Assembly: GCF_007858975.2 (NCBI RefSeq)
Contig: NZ_CP042220.2
Coordinates: forward strand, 2,232,001 to 2,296,000
Origin: Dickeya poaceiphila
Lineage (GTDB): Bacteria; Pseudomonadota; Gammaproteobacteria; Enterobacterales; Enterobacteriaceae
Length of the DNA: 64,000 nt
Reading direction: 5' to 3'
Below, piece by piece: positions 1-9,733 of the stretch (its first letter is position 1; each line of letters begins with the position of its first letter). Made by a program: the position numbers and the translations under genes. Under the pieces are notes generated by a model. That model searched no databases and was not told the origin of the DNA. It was given only the letters and a program-made list of their open reading frames with translations.

Positions 1-119
1 ATCAATATACCGACGAAAACGGCGAGCTGAAAACCTGGACCGGCCAGGGCCGTACCCCAGCAGTGATCAAAAAAGCAATCGAAGAACAGGGCAAGTCTCT
101 GGATGATTTCCTGCTGTAA
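1..119 (+). CDS. hns: H-NS nucleoid protein, C-terminal end (partial)
   Basis: The window opens inside a plus-strand gene whose last 38 residues match the C-terminal DNA-binding domain of H-NS, including the AT-hook-like minor-groove loop TWTGQGRTP and the ending [11 protein letters not shown] is an abundant nucleoid-associated protein that silences AT-rich and horizontally acquired genes. The 5' part lies outside the window. A strong rho-independent terminator follows 23 bases after the stop. The galU gene is convergent just downstream, as in E. coli. Confidence 0.93.
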   Translation, partial: QYTDENGELKTWTGQGRTPAVIKKAIEEQGKSLDDFLL

Positions 120-142
120 TTTTTAGTCCAAGAATAAAATAG

Positions 143-171
143 AAACACCCCTGTGAAAGGGGTGTTTTTTT
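143..171 (+). terminator. rho-independent terminator of hns
   Basis: The inverted repeat AACACCCC / GGGGTGTT with a short GTGAAA loop is followed by a run of T. It sits between the convergent hns and galU genes. The plus-strand T-run points to hns as the terminated gene. Confidence 0.85.
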
Positions 172-217
172 ATGTCTGAATTCTCCCTGCATTGAACTCA
201 CGTACAGGGAGAAACGA

Positions 218-1129
218 CTAATTGGCATCTTCTGCTATTGCTTCTTTCAGCCACTGAGTAAAGTCTTCACCCAGTGCATCATGCCGGATACCATATTCTA
301 CGAACGCAGCCATGTATCCCAATTTATTACCGCAGTCATGACTTACCCCTTTCAGGTGATAAGCTTCAACGGTTTCTTTTTCCATCAGCATGGCGATAGC
401 ATCGGTCAGTTGAATTTCATTGCCTGCACCTGGTTGCGTTTTCTTCAATAGATCCCAGATTTGATCAGACAGCACATAACGCCCAACGACAGCCAAATTA
501 GATGGTGCTTCCGATGCTTTAGGTTTTTCCACTACGCCAACCATTGGCGCGCTATCACCCGGTTTTAATTCCGCACCCTTACAATCCACCACGCCGTAAC
601 TGCTGACGTTTTCCACCGGCTCAACCATAATCTGGCTATAGCCTGTACTATAAAAACGTTGCAGCATTTCGCTAAGGTTATCTTTCTTCAGATCAGATTC
701 ATATTCATCAATGATTACGTCAGGCAAAATAACCGCCACCGGCTCATCGCCTACTAAAGGATGAGCACAAAGCACAGCATGACCTAATCCTTTCGCCAGC
801 CCCTGACGAACTTGCATAATAGTGACATGCTCAGGACAAATAGCCTGAACCTCTTTCAGCAACTGGCGCTGAACGCGTTTTTCCAGCATTGCTTCCAGTT
901 CAAAGCTAGTATCAAAATGATTTTCTATTGAATTCTTAGAAGAATGTGTAACTAAAATTATTTCATTGATACCGGCAGCAATGCATTCATTAACCACATA
1001 CTGGATTAGCGGCTTATCGACCAGCGGAAGCATTTCTTTGGGAATGGCCTTGGTAGCAGGCAACATACGTGTCCCCAACCCAGCCACTGGAATGACCGCT
1101 TTTTTTACTTTTTTATTAACAGTTGACAT
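218..1129 (-). CDS. galU: UTP--glucose-1-phosphate uridylyltransferase
   Basis: This 303-residue protein makes UDP-glucose from UTP and glucose-1-phosphate, feeding LPS core, trehalose, exopolysaccharide and galactose metabolism. It aligns over its whole length with E. coli GalU (302 aa). The nucleotidyltransferase signature [18 protein letters not shown] lies near residue 15, with the VEKP and DCGNKLGY sugar-nucleotide motifs towards the end. An upstream in-frame TTG at 1135 is possible, but the ATG at 1129 is preceded by a GAGG ribosome site at good spacing and matches the family start. It lies between hns and rssB, as in E. coli. Confidence 0.97.
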   Translation of the reverse strand: MSTVNKKVKKAVIPVAGLGTRMLPATKAIPKEMLPLVDKPLIQYVVNECIAAGINEIILVTHSSKNSIENHFDTSFELEAMLEKRVQRQLLKEVQAICPEHVTIMQVRQGLAKGLGHAVLCAHPLVGDEPVAVILPDVIIDEYESDLKKDNLSEMLQRFYSTGYSQIMVEPVENVSSYGVVDCKGAELKPGDSAPMVGVVEKPKASEAPSNLAVVGRYVLSDQIWDLLKKTQPGAGNEIQLTDAIAMLMEKETVEAYHLKGVSHDCGNKLGYMAAFVEYGIRHDALGEDFTQWLKEAIAEDAN

Positions 1130-1328
1130 AAACAACCTCGTATATATCGTTCAAATAATGAGCTTTATTTGTCCGGCGCATAAAACCGCGAAAGTATATC
1201 AGGTTAAATGCACGATGCTCGTCCAATCTGGATTCGTGATGAAAAATCATAGGCCCTATACTAGGGAATAAAGAATAATAACGATAGATACGCCTGTCCG
1301 AAGTGCGGGGTAATTCGCAGCTATCAGA

Positions 1329-2345
1329 TTAGTCTGTAGACAACATCAGGCGCAGGCGACCACCGCTTCCCCACATCTGACACTGCCACGACTCACACTG
1401 ATAACTGATCTGATTAAGGTAAGCGGATTCCAGCGTTCCCAAGGGTACTCCGTTACTCAACCCAATGCTTTGGTCCTCCACACTTAACCTGGCATGTAAC
1501 CCCGCTGAAATCAGAATAAGTCGCCCCAGTCCACGGTGGTAATAACCAACCAGCAAAGGAAATCGACCCTGTAGGTTCGCCCGACGCAGTAATTGGTTAA
1601 CCTGATTGAGCAGTACCGGTAATTCAGGCAATCGATGCTGCTGATGCACCAGATGTTCCTGCAACAGACTGTTGAACAACGCCCTCAGCAGCAATGCCGC
1701 CAGCACACCATGATTATTCGCCGCCTGTGTGACATCAAGACAATAAAATGCCAGTTCATCTTCGGATAACGCCGCGATATCAAGCACCAGCCCCGGTGTG
1801 TCCGCCGCCATCAGTTGCCGGTAATTGATACGACAATTCGCCAGCGTCTGCTGGACTGGTGGCTGCAATTGCTGCAGCAGTTTCAAGGCAGCACCCGGCG
1901 ACTGATTTAGCGAATCCAAATCATGCATGAGTTGTTCGACTTCATTCGCCTGAGAACTGAACATCGTCGGGTATAGACAAGCCATCACCGATTCGCGCAA
2001 GCGGGTGTAGTCGTGAAGGGGTTTGAGCAGCACATCCTGAACGCCAAGACGTAATATTTTGGCGATGTCTGCCAGATGGCTGGTAGCAGACACGACCAAC
2101 ACCGGCGTCGAGATATCATGCAATCTCAACCGCTCGACGAATTCAAACCCCCCCATCATCGGCATGTTAAGATCACAGATAATCAGGTCTGGCGGTTGAC
2201 AAGCCATTTTTTCCAGCGCATCCCTGCCGTTATCCGCCTCATGTACCTCTGCGCCAAGGGATGTCAGATAGCCAGCCAGTACAGAACGGAAAACAGCCTC
2301 ATCCTCAACAACCAAAATGCGCTTTCCCATCAGTGGTTGTGCCAT
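1329..2345 (-). CDS. rssB: Response regulator RssB, adaptor for RpoS proteolysis
   Basis: This 338-residue orphan response regulator (E. coli 337 aa) delivers the stationary-phase sigma factor RpoS to the ClpXP protease. The N-terminal receiver domain has the acidic pair VEDE at 14-17, the phospho-acceptor D58 in ICDLNMP, and K in the LLKP motif. The C-terminal half is a degenerate PP2C-like output domain (PGLVLDIAALSE, LLVGYYHRGL, SAGL, SNGVPLG). The ATG at 2345 gives the family N-terminus MAQPLMGK and has AGGGG upstream; the longer start at 2375 does not fit the family. It is 60 bases downstream of rssA on the same strand, so the two are probably co-transcribed. Confidence 0.95.
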   Translation of the reverse strand: MAQPLMGKRILVVEDEAVFRSVLAGYLTSLGAEVHEADNGRDALEKMACQPPDLIICDLNMPMMGGFEFVERLRLHDISTPVLVVSATSHLADIAKILRLGVQDVLLKPLHDYTRLRESVMACLYPTMFSSQANEVEQLMHDLDSLNQSPGAALKLLQQLQPPVQQTLANCRINYRQLMAADTPGLVLDIAALSEDELAFYCLDVTQAANNHGVLAALLLRALFNSLLQEHLVHQQHRLPELPVLLNQVNQLLRRANLQGRFPLLVGYYHRGLGRLILISAGLHARLSVEDQSIGLSNGVPLGTLESAYLNQISYQCESWQCQMWGSGGRLRLMLSTD

Positions 2346-2405
2346 CAGCGACCCCTTAGCATCGCTTATCATCATTCGTTGCCGAATCCTAAATCAGAAA
2401 TTACC

Positions 2406-3296
2406 CTATACATTCCGGTTAACCAGCGGCAATAACAACTCCCGCTGTTTTTCTACCGCTATCCTGCCTGATTCAATGGCCTCTTGCGCCCGATGAAAAT
2501 CCAACGTGGCGATTTGTGGGCAATAGGGTTGGATCAATACATCTGGAGGATCACCCGCCATACGATTCATCTTCAGCCGATTCTCCAATACCTGTATGGA
2601 GGTACTCATTATCTCCATCGCAGTGGGCGTCACCTCCGTCTGTCTACGAAAACGGTGAGAAAGCCGATGACGAATACGCTCACGCCAGCTATCTGGCGTA
2701 GTTTTCGTCTGCTCTGGTTTAGCAGACAGCAAATTATGCTGCTGCAAACTGGCATCGTGCTGCAAATCCACCGCAATCACGACATCGGCTCCCATCGCAC
2801 GGGTCAATGATATCGGAACCGGATTAACAACAGCGCCATCCACCAACCAGTAACCATTCAATGGTACAGGGGACATCAACCCAGGCATACTGCAAGAGGC
2901 GCGAATAGCCAAATGTAAATCGCCCTGGGTTAGCCACAGCTCTCTTCCTGTACTCAGGTTAGTCACCACTGCTCCATACTTGATAGCACACTCCTCAATA
3001 TGTTGCGTACGTAGCAAATGCTTTACATGGTTGAAAACGCGATCCCCTCGCAATAATCCGCCCCGGCGCCACGAAAAATCCATCAGGCGAATCACATCCC
3101 AGTAACGAAAATCTTTCACCCAGTGCGTCATGCCGTCCAGGTTATTTGTAGCGTAGGCAGCACCAACCAACGCCCCTACCGAACACCCCGCCACCACGTC
3201 AGGTACAATCCCTAGCTCTTCGAGCGCTTCCAGCACACCGATATGCGCCCATCCCTTAGCTGCGCCAGATCCCAACGCCAGACCTATTTTCCGCAT
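2406..3296 (-). CDS. rssA: Patatin-like phospholipase family protein RssA
   Basis: This 296-residue patatin-family protein has a putative lipid acyl hydrolase fold. The oxyanion loop GSGAAKGWAHIG is near residue 10, the nucleophile elbow GCSVG places Ser at 39, and the DGA motif (VDGAVVNPVPIS) supplies the catalytic aspartate. It is the usual partner of rssB and the name reflects that operon; its physiological substrate is not established. ATG 3296 is preceded by GGGAGG at six bases and gives the E. coli-like start MRKI. The upstream extension to 3368 lacks support. Confidence 0.93.
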   Translation of the reverse strand: MRKIGLALGSGAAKGWAHIGVLEALEELGIVPDVVAGCSVGALVGAAYATNNLDGMTHWVKDFRYWDVIRLMDFSWRRGGLLRGDRVFNHVKHLLRTQHIEECAIKYGAVVTNLSTGRELWLTQGDLHLAIRASCSMPGLMSPVPLNGYWLVDGAVVNPVPISLTRAMGADVVIAVDLQHDASLQQHNLLSAKPEQTKTTPDSWRERIRHRLSHRFRRQTEVTPTAMEIMSTSIQVLENRLKMNRMAGDPPDVLIQPYCPQIATLDFHRAQEAIESGRIAVEKQRELLLPLVNRNV

Positions 3297-3516
3297 GATG
3301 TTCCTCCCGTGTTTTATTCCAGGCGACGTCACGTCATGATGTGTGACAGCAACTGATATCAATGACATGACGAATACCGCCTGAATTCAGCCTTGCTGTT
3401 GTACCTTCACACCGCAGATTATTGCGACGGACAAGCCCTATTGAGTAACATAACGCACGCTTTACCCGTGGCGTCTCAATTATTTAACCTTATTGCAAAA
3501 TATTGCAGGAGATATT

Positions 3517-3984
3517 GTGTCTGAATGTTGCCCATGCGGCAGTGCCCAGCCTTACGAACACTGCTGTCAGCCTTATCTGCGCCGCGATAGCCAGCCATCC
3601 CGCCCTGATCTGTTGATGCGTTCACGGTATACGGCCTATGTCAAACAGGACATTGATTATCTGGTCGCTACCTGGCATCCAGATTGCCACGCTGAGAACT
3701 GGCGAGCAGACATCGCCGCCAGTTGCACCGATACTCACTGGCTTGGGTTACAGATACTGGATGTTGCACCGGGGAAAACCGCGGACGAAGGGTATGTCGA
3801 GTTCGCTGCCTGCTATAGCACCATCGGGCATCCGGATCGTCGGGTGCTGATGAGAGAGCGTTCCCGCTTCCTTCGCCATCATGATCGCTGGTACTATGTT
3901 GACGGCGTCCACTTACCAACCGGCAGGAACGACGCCTGTCCGTGCGGTTCCGGCAAAAAATACAAAAAGTGCTGCGGACAATAA
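3517..3984 (+). CDS. ychJ: YchJ family SEC-C metal-binding protein
   Basis: This 155-residue protein has two SEC-C type zinc-binding motifs: an N-terminal CCPCGS...HCC and a C-terminal DACPCGSGKKYKKCCGQ. The central NTF2-like segment contains LMRSRYTAYV and TWHP. It matches E. coli YchJ (152 aa) end to end. The biochemical role is unknown; SEC-C domains elsewhere bind zinc and dock proteins such as SecB or ribosomal partners. The GTG at 3517 is preferred over a TTG at 3493 because AGGAGA precedes it at short spacing and the length then fits the family. Confidence 0.92.
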   Translation: MSECCPCGSAQPYEHCCQPYLRRDSQPSRPDLLMRSRYTAYVKQDIDYLVATWHPDCHAENWRADIAASCTDTHWLGLQILDVAPGKTADEGYVEFAACYSTIGHPDRRVLMRERSRFLRHHDRWYYVDGVHLPTGRNDACPCGSGKKYKKCCGQ

Positions 3985-4063
3985 TGCTTTTACATTAGCG
4001 CGGTGAGCCCGACATCGCGTAACGGCAATATCTGATTTATGTTTTGGACAGGACCCCAATTCC

Positions 4064-4915
4064 ATGCAATCCCAGAATATCCAGAGAAAAATTTTACGGA
4101 CAATCTGCCCTGATGCAAAAGGGCTCATCGCCAAGATCACCAACATCTGCTACAAGCACGAACTCAATATCGTACAAAACTCGGAATACGTTGATCACCG
4201 TACTGGTCGTTTCTTCATGCGTACGGAATTGGAAGGTATTTTCAACGACACCACACTGCTTGCCGATATGGACAGTGCGCTACCAGACGGTTCTATGCGT
4301 GAATTGATCAGCGCCGGGCGTCGCCGCGTTGTGATTTTGGTTACCAAGGAAGCCCACTGTCTTGGCGATCTGCTGATGAAAAGTACCTATGGTGGCCTGG
4401 ATGTCGAGATCGCAGCTGTCATCGGTAACCACGAAACGCTGTGCACGCTGGTAGAACGCTTTGATATTCCGTTCCATCTGGTCAGCCACGAAGGACTGAC
4501 GCGCGAAGAGCACGATGTGAAAATGGTCGCGCAAATCGACCAATACCAGCCAGACTACGTGGTACTGGCAAAATACATGCGCGTACTGACGCCGGCGTTT
4601 GTCCAGCACTACCCCAACCGCGTCATCAATATCCATCATTCATTCCTGCCGGCATTTATTGGTGCGCGCCCTTATCACCAAGCCTACGAGCGTGGCGTGA
4701 AAATCATCGGCGCGACCGCCCATTATGTGAACGACAATCTCGATGAAGGCCCAATCATCATGCAGGATGTGATCAATGTTGATCACACATACACGGCGGA
4801 TGACATGATGCGCGCTGGCCGCGATGTAGAAAAAAACGTACTCAGCCAGGCGCTGTATCATGTACTGGCCCAGCGCGTGTTTGTTTATGGCAATCGCACC
4901 ATTATTCTGCGTTGA
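4064..4915 (+). CDS. purU: Formyltetrahydrofolate deformylase
   Basis: This 283-residue enzyme hydrolyses 10-formyl-THF to formate and THF, balancing the one-carbon pool and supplying formate to PurT. An N-terminal ACT regulatory domain (RTICPDAKGLIAKIT at 12-26) is followed by a formyltransferase-type catalytic domain. The catalytic motif INIHHSFLPAFIGARPY contains the Asn/His, and the downstream Asp is in LDEGPII. It is the same length class as E. coli PurU (280 aa). It is followed by tRNA-Tyr, as in E. coli. The dependence of purT (about 26 kb away) on formate links the two genes. Confidence 0.96.
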   Translation: MQSQNIQRKILRTICPDAKGLIAKITNICYKHELNIVQNSEYVDHRTGRFFMRTELEGIFNDTTLLADMDSALPDGSMRELISAGRRRVVILVTKEAHCLGDLLMKSTYGGLDVEIAAVIGNHETLCTLVERFDIPFHLVSHEGLTREEHDVKMVAQIDQYQPDYVVLAKYMRVLTPAFVQHYPNRVINIHHSFLPAFIGARPYHQAYERGVKIIGATAHYVNDNLDEGPIIMQDVINVDHTYTADDMMRAGRDVEKNVLSQALYHVLAQRVFVYGNRTIILR

Positions 4916-5014
4916 CATGATTCTACATTGATTAGTACTCCGTCGCTCTTCGCCCACAATTGCAGCGAGCGGCATAAAAAACCGGCAAACAGACTTGTTT
5001 TTATTTTTTCAACC

Positions 5015-5042
5015 TTTACAGGGGCGCGACATTTGATATGAT
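5015..5042 (+). promoter_or_regulatory. tRNA-Tyr promoter with GC-rich discriminator
   Basis: A TTTACA -35 box and a TATGAT -10 box are separated by 16 bases and followed by GCGCCCCGC. This is almost the E. coli tyrT promoter. The GC-rich discriminator is the known hallmark of stringent (ppGpp) control of stable RNA promoters. Function here is inferred by similarity. Confidence 0.85.
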
Positions 5043-5078
5043 GCGCCCCGCTCAGCACGAAAGAGCGATCAGGCCAGT

Positions 5079-5163
<85 letters not shown>

Positions 5164-5345
5164 TTCTCGCCACACCTCTTTACGTTCTTCTCAAAAATAC
5201 TCTCACGATAACTCATTCACTCAACGCAAAATGTAGTAGTAAAAAAACCAGCAAGAAAATAACGATAGCCGCCCGGCTTCCCCGTACTCGATATTACAAT
5301 GATACACATACTAATCCGGCATCGTCGTGGTGTTCGATGAAGTGA

Positions 5346-5966
5346 TTACTCTTTCCAGCGTTCCGGCATATAACTAAATACGGGCAACTGCCAGGACCAG
5401 AAAATAGCGGCCAGACGAAGCGCTAACCCAGCAGAGAACGAGATCAGTTGGTTCAGATCGTGATTGATGCCGAGTTCACGCAGGCTAAGGTACACCAGCG
5501 CCACCAGCAGCGACACACAGGCATACAGTTCTTTGCGTAGCACCATTGGCGTGCGGTTGCAGAAGATATCCCGCAAAATACCGCCAAAAATACCGGTGGT
5601 AATCCCCGCCATCACCACTACCGTAGGCGCATAGCCCAATCCGATAGCCACATTACAACCGATAATGGTAAATGCCACTAATCCCATGGCATCCAGCACC
5701 AAAAACAGTCGATGCAGGTGATGCATCACACGCGCCACCAGCACAGCAAATAAACCGGCGCCTATGGTGAGATAGATATAAGCAGGATGCTGGGTCCAGA
5801 CGATGGGGTAATTACCCAGCATAATATCGCGCACCGTGCCGCCACCCAGCGCGGTAATAAAAGCGATCATAGAGACACCGAAGATGTCCATATTGCGGCG
5901 GCCAGCAGCCAGCGCACCGGACATACCTTCAGCAGTAATAGCGATCAGATAGATATAGGTCAGCAC
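5346..5966 (-). CDS. yicG: TRIC/UPF0126 family membrane protein YicG
   Basis: This 206-residue integral membrane protein has two repeated UPF0126 units of about three helices each, with the signature glycine runs GGGTVRDI (about residue 41) and GGILRDI (about residue 128). The family includes prokaryotic TRIC-type cation channels; the substrate of YicG is not established. The start is a GTG at 5966 with CCTTT (AAAGG on the coding strand) upstream. It is preceded by a two-aptamer glycine riboswitch, so expression is probably glycine dependent, suggesting a role in glycine or related amino-acid handling (inference). Confidence 0.9.
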   Translation of the reverse strand: MLTYIYLIAITAEGMSGALAAGRRNMDIFGVSMIAFITALGGGTVRDIMLGNYPIVWTQHPAYIYLTIGAGLFAVLVARVMHHLHRLFLVLDAMGLVAFTIIGCNVAIGLGYAPTVVVMAGITTGIFGGILRDIFCNRTPMVLRKELYACVSLLVALVYLSLRELGINHDLNQLISFSAGLALRLAAIFWSWQLPVFSYMPERWKE

Positions 5967-6312
5967 ACAGATACCTTTGTGAATGTGCCCCTCCCTCTGT
6001 CCTTTTACCTGAGAGTTTACGCGGTAATACCGCTTGCCCCTTCGGTGGGTTGTCTGGCAACCGCTCTCCAGTTGGCGTCATTAAGATATGCAGTAAGGTG
6101 GCCTGAGCGATTATGGGAGTTTGCGCCTTCGGCGGGAAAGTTGTATGACCTTCCGCTCTCCTGCAAGCCGCGGAGTATAAGAGCTATCGCAGCCTGATTC
6201 AACCAGCCATCATCGATAGTTATGACTGCCGATGCAGCAATATCGTCACCGTGACTCGACTCCTGCCTTTCTGCTAACATCGGGGCACGTTTTTTTAACA
6301 ACGGCAGCGAAC
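5967..6312. other. Divergent yicG / xthA intergenic region
   Basis: This 346-base region without a protein gene holds the glycine riboswitch (minus strand) next to yicG, and beyond it the divergent promoters of yicG and xthA. No protein-coding ORF with a credible ribosome site was seen. Confidence 0.7.
5990..6172 (-). promoter_or_regulatory. Tandem glycine riboswitch upstream of yicG
   Basis: On the minus strand, two consecutive copies of the glycine-riboswitch pattern are seen. The first reads GGAGAGCGGAAGG, CGCCGAAGGCGCAAAC, then a degenerate CGCTCAGGC closing segment. The second reads GGAGAGCGG, CACCGAAGGGGCAAGC, AACTCTCAGG and AAAGGACAGAGG, the textbook gcvT-type core. The second aptamer ends about 25 bases before the yicG start, close enough to affect ribosome access. 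The tandem glycine riboswitch class is well known; its assignment here rests on reading the motifs, not on a covariance search. Confidence 0.88.
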
Positions 6313-7119
6313 ATGAAGTTTGTTTCTTTCAATATCAACGGGCTGCGTGCCCGTCCCCATCAACTGGCCGCAGTCATCGAACAACACCAACCTGATGTGA
6401 TCGGCCTGCAGGAAACGAAAGTCCATGACGATATGTTTCCACTCGATGACGTGAAACAGTTTGGTTATCACGTTTTCTATCACGGACAGAAAGGTCATTA
6501 CGGTGTTGCGCTGCTGACCAAAACCGAACCACTGGCAATCCGCCGTGGTTTTCCTACCGACGATGAAGACGCTCAGCGTCGTATCATCATGGCGGATCTG
6601 GCGACGCCGCTCGGTACGCTGACTGTAGTTAACGGCTACTTTCCGCAAGGCGAAAGCCGTGATCACCCTGTGAAATTCCCGGCTAAAACCCGTTTTTATC
6701 AGGATTTGCAGCATTACCTTGAGCAGCGCCATCAGGCGGATCAACCCGTACTGATCATGGGCGACATGAACATCAGCCCAACCGATCTGGATATTGGTAT
6801 TGGCGAGGATAATCGCAAGCGCTGGCTGCGCACCGGCAAATGCTCATTCCTGCCGGAAGAGCGCGAATGGATGGAGCGGCTAAAAAACTGGGGACTGGTC
6901 GATACCTTCCGCGCCGCCAATCCCGAATGCCAGGACCAATTTTCGTGGTTTGATTACCGCTCAGCTGGGTTTGATGACAATCGTGGTCTGCGCATCGACC
7001 TGATCATGGCGACGCCCCCACTCGCCAGCCGTTGTACCGCCACTGGCATTGATTATGTCATCCGGGCAATGGAGAAACCTTCTGACCACGCGCCGGTATG
7101 GGCGGAGTTCACACTCTGA
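6313..7119 (+). CDS. xthA: Exonuclease III
   Basis: This 268-residue AP endonuclease / 3'-5' exonuclease has the same length as E. coli XthA. The N-terminal [11 protein letters not shown] and LQETK motifs (metal-binding Asn and Glu), the central [10 protein letters not shown], and the C-terminal [10 protein letters not shown] (catalytic Asp-His pair) are intact. It repairs abasic and 3'-blocked ends in base excision repair. The ATG at 6313 gives the family start [10 protein letters not shown]; the reading frame extends further upstream but has no homologous residues. It diverges from yicG and its stop codon is the first base of a short tandem repeat. Confidence 0.96.
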   Translation: MKFVSFNINGLRARPHQLAAVIEQHQPDVIGLQETKVHDDMFPLDDVKQFGYHVFYHGQKGHYGVALLTKTEPLAIRRGFPTDDEDAQRRIIMADLATPLGTLTVVNGYFPQGESRDHPVKFPAKTRFYQDLQHYLEQRHQADQPVLIMGDMNISPTDLDIGIGEDNRKRWLRTGKCSFLPEEREWMERLKNWGLVDTFRAANPECQDQFSWFDYRSAGFDDNRGLRIDLIMATPPLASRCTATGIDYVIRAMEKPSDHAPVWAEFTL

Positions 7120-7155
7120 ATCACTAAAATGAATCACTAAAATGAATCACTAAAA
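7117..7155 (+). repeat. Three tandem copies of a 13-bp unit
   Basis: The unit TGAATCACTAAAA occurs three times head-to-tail (7117, 7130, 7143). The first copy begins with the xthA stop codon. It looks like a local slippage duplication at the gene end. Confidence 0.95.
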
Positions 7156-7180
7156 CGGGGCTGTTACCGCCCCGTTATCA
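7152..7180 (-). terminator. Terminator of ynjH
   Basis: AACGGGGC/GCCCCGTT stem with a short loop. On the minus strand it is followed by TTTTAG, so it probably ends the topB-ynjH transcript. It also lies just after the convergent xthA gene. Confidence 0.6.
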
Positions 7181-7183
7181 CAC

Positions 7184-7717
7184 TTATTGCTGCTCTTTGA
7201 TGATACGCCACACCAGATTATTAGTGCCAAGATTGCTTTTATCGCGCTGACATTGCAGCAATACCCCTTCCGCCCTGACTACCGCGCCTTCAGAATAATT
7301 TCTGTTCTGATAAATGCAGCAACTCATGCAATTGGCCTGAGGTTCACGCTGTACGTTGCCGCCATTACCATTCCCCCAGATCACCTGAGGTGGAACCGGC
7401 ACCACCACTTCTGTATTGACGCCCCCCGGCATTGTGGACACCGCACTTTGGGTGTTGCTATGAGTACTGCTGTTAGCGTTGCTGGCAGAGGTCGTGTTGA
7501 CGGTGTTGCTGTTAGCATTGCTGGTAGAAACATTGTTGGCAGTGTTGCTATTAGTGGTGAGGGTATTGCTGGTCGTGTTGGTGCTGTTGGTGACGGTGTT
7601 ACCAGGCGGCAATACCACAGGATTACCTTGTGTCGTCACCGTGGTTTGTGTTGCCGCCTGTGCAGCGGAAGATAACAACAGGCTTGTTGCTATCAGGAAA
7701 GAACCCCATGCTTTCAT
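7184..7717 (-). CDS. ynjH: YnjH-like exported DUF1496 protein with T/N/S-rich linker
   Basis: This 177-residue protein starts with a signal peptide (MKAWGSFLIATSLLLSSAAQA). A low-complexity segment of almost only Thr, Asn and Ser (about 40-95) follows. The C-terminal DUF1496 core (130-171: CMSCCIYQNRNYSEGAVV, LLQCQRD, LVWR) has four cysteines and matches E. coli YnjH, which is only about 90 residues and lacks the linker. Function is unknown; periplasmic location is inferred. It begins 5 bases after topB ends, with AAGGAG as ribosome site, so it is probably translated from the topB message. Confidence 0.82.
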   Translation of the reverse strand: MKAWGSFLIATSLLLSSAAQAATQTTVTTQGNPVVLPPGNTVTNSTNTTSNTLTTNSNTANNVSTSNANSNTVNTTSASNANSSTHSNTQSAVSTMPGGVNTEVVVPVPPQVIWGNGNGGNVQREPQANCMSCCIYQNRNYSEGAVVRAEGVLLQCQRDKSNLGTNNLVWRIIKEQQ

Positions 7718-7722
7718 CTGTG

Positions 7723-9648
7723 TTACTCCTTGTTATTGGCTGAGCGTGACTGGCGACGTTTGCGTTTTTCAGGCAAAGCGCGTTTAACCGGTGGTAAACC
7801 TCTGAATGCCGTAATATTACCACTTTGCCGGGCCTGCTGAATCAGTTCATACAGCGACTGGGTCAATGGCTGCATGAAATCCTGATAACGGCAGCGCTTT
7901 TCGCTGATCTGCGTCAGTGTCGCTTCCCAATGCGCCGTCATATCAGGGTGTGCCGCCATCGGCGGCAGTGCATGGATCAACGCCTTACCCGCATCAGTGG
8001 CGTGAATATAACGCCCTTTCTTTATCAGAAACGTGCGCTTAAACAATAGTTCGATAATGCCTGCCCGCGTGGCTTCGGTGCCCAATCCATCCGTTTCACG
8101 CAGAATTTTCTTCAACGCCTTATCCTGTACAAAGCGAGCGATACCTGTCATGGCGGACAGCAAAGTGGCGTCGGTAAACGGTCGGGGGGGCTGCGTCTGT
8201 CGTTCCACCACCTCGCCCCGTTCACACAACAGTTCATCGCCTTTTGTCACAACCGGCAATGGCATTCCTTCGTTTTCCTCGTCTCGCTCTTTGTGACCAA
8301 GCAGCGTTCGCCAGCCCGCCTCAGCCAGAAACCGGGCCTTAGCGATGAATTTTCCGCCGGCGATCTCCAGCTCGATCACGCATTTACGAAAGACCGCATC
8401 AGCACAGAACTGCATCAGGTATTGCCGGGCAATCAATCCATAGACCTGGCTTTCCTGTTCAGTCAACGCCGTACGGGCAGTGCGCGCTGTGGGAATAATC
8501 GCGTGGTGGGCGTCAACCTTGCTGTCATCCCAGCAGCGGTTGCGACGCTCAGGATCAACCGCCGGTTGTGGCAGCAAATCCGGCTGATGCGTTGCAATAG
8601 CGTTGAGCACCGCCAGCCGTCCGGCAAAATGCTCTTCCGGCAGATAGCGGCAATCCGAACGTGGATAGGTAATCAACTTGTGCGTTTCATACAGCCGTTG
8701 ACAAACATCCAGCACCTGCTGGGCACTCAGACCAAAACGTTTAGCCGCTTCAATCTGCAAGGCGGAAAGAGAATACGGCAACGGGGCAGTTTCTGATTCC
8801 CGTTTATCATTATAAGCAGTGACCCGTGCAGGTTGCCCTTCAATGCGTTTGACGACATGTTCGGCCAGCGGACGATGCAGCAAGCGCCCTTCTTCGTCCT
8901 GATACTGCTCACAGGACTCACTCGGTTGCCACAGGGCAATAAATCGCTCGCTGGCTGGGGTGACAATGTGTGCCTTAACCTCGAAATAGTCGCGGGGCAC
9001 AAAGTTGTCTATCTCCTCATCACGCCGCACCACCAACCCCAGCACCGGCGTTTGTACCCGACCAACCGACAACACGCCTTCATAACCAGCGTTTTTCCCA
9101 AGCAAGGTATAGGCGCGGGTCATGTTAATGCCGTACAGCCAGTCGGCGCGTGAACGCGCCAATGCAGAAACACACAGCGGAACGAATTCCCGGTTTTCAC
9201 GCAGGCGCGACACTGCACGCTCCACGGCCTGCGGGTTGAGGTCGTTGATCAGACAACGGCGCACATGCTGGCGTTTTTCTTCCGGCAGCGCCAGATACTC
9301 CAGTACCTCGTCTACCAGTAATTGCCCTTCCCGGTCTGGGTCGCCGGCATGAATAATTTCATCCGCTTGCGTCAGCAGCTTTTTTATCGCATTCAGTTGC
9401 TTGCTGACGGACGGTCGCGGCTGGAGCAACCATTTTTGCGGCACGATCGGTAAATCCGCCAGCGACCAACGCGCGTAACGGGCATCGTACACATCTGGCT
9501 GTGCCTGTTCCAGCAAGTGCCCCACACACCAGGTCACCACATCTTGTTCGCCACAGGTAATGAAGCCATCGCCACGCCGCTGCGGTTTAGGCAGCACATC
9601 GGCAATAGCTCTGGCAAGACTGGGTTTTTCCGCAATAAACAGTCGCAT
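7723..9648 (-). CDS. topB: DNA topoisomerase III
   Basis: This 641-residue type IA topoisomerase decatenates DNA by passing strands through a single-strand break. The Toprim domain is N-terminal ([28 protein letters not shown]), and the active-site tyrosine lies in [12 protein letters not shown]. The [14 protein letters not shown] and [12 protein letters not shown] motifs are intact. The C-terminal tail is short and basic ([14 protein letters not shown]), as in E. coli TopB (653 aa). ATG 9648 gives MRLFIAEK; the ORF extends to 9705 without similarity. In E. coli selD lies between topB and ydjA, but here only about 85 bases separate them. Confidence 0.96.
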   Translation of the reverse strand: MRLFIAEKPSLARAIADVLPKPQRRGDGFITCGEQDVVTWCVGHLLEQAQPDVYDARYARWSLADLPIVPQKWLLQPRPSVSKQLNAIKKLLTQADEIIHAGDPDREGQLLVDEVLEYLALPEEKRQHVRRCLINDLNPQAVERAVSRLRENREFVPLCVSALARSRADWLYGINMTRAYTLLGKNAGYEGVLSVGRVQTPVLGLVVRRDEEIDNFVPRDYFEVKAHIVTPASERFIALWQPSESCEQYQDEEGRLLHRPLAEHVVKRIEGQPARVTAYNDKRESETAPLPYSLSALQIEAAKRFGLSAQQVLDVCQRLYETHKLITYPRSDCRYLPEEHFAGRLAVLNAIATHQPDLLPQPAVDPERRNRCWDDSKVDAHHAIIPTARTARTALTEQESQVYGLIARQYLMQFCADAVFRKCVIELEIAGGKFIAKARFLAEAGWRTLLGHKERDEENEGMPLPVVTKGDELLCERGEVVERQTQPPRPFTDATLLSAMTGIARFVQDKALKKILRETDGLGTEATRAGIIELLFKRTFLIKKGRYIHATDAGKALIHALPPMAAHPDMTAHWEATLTQISEKRCRYQDFMQPLTQSLYELIQQARQSGNITAFRGLPPVKRALPEKRKRRQSRSANNKE

Positions 9649-9733
9649 GTCACACCGCAAGACAGAACGGATATCCCCTGATTCACGCCCGAACCGGCGC
9701 GCCAATCAGGAGAGGCATCGTCAATATAAAAGA

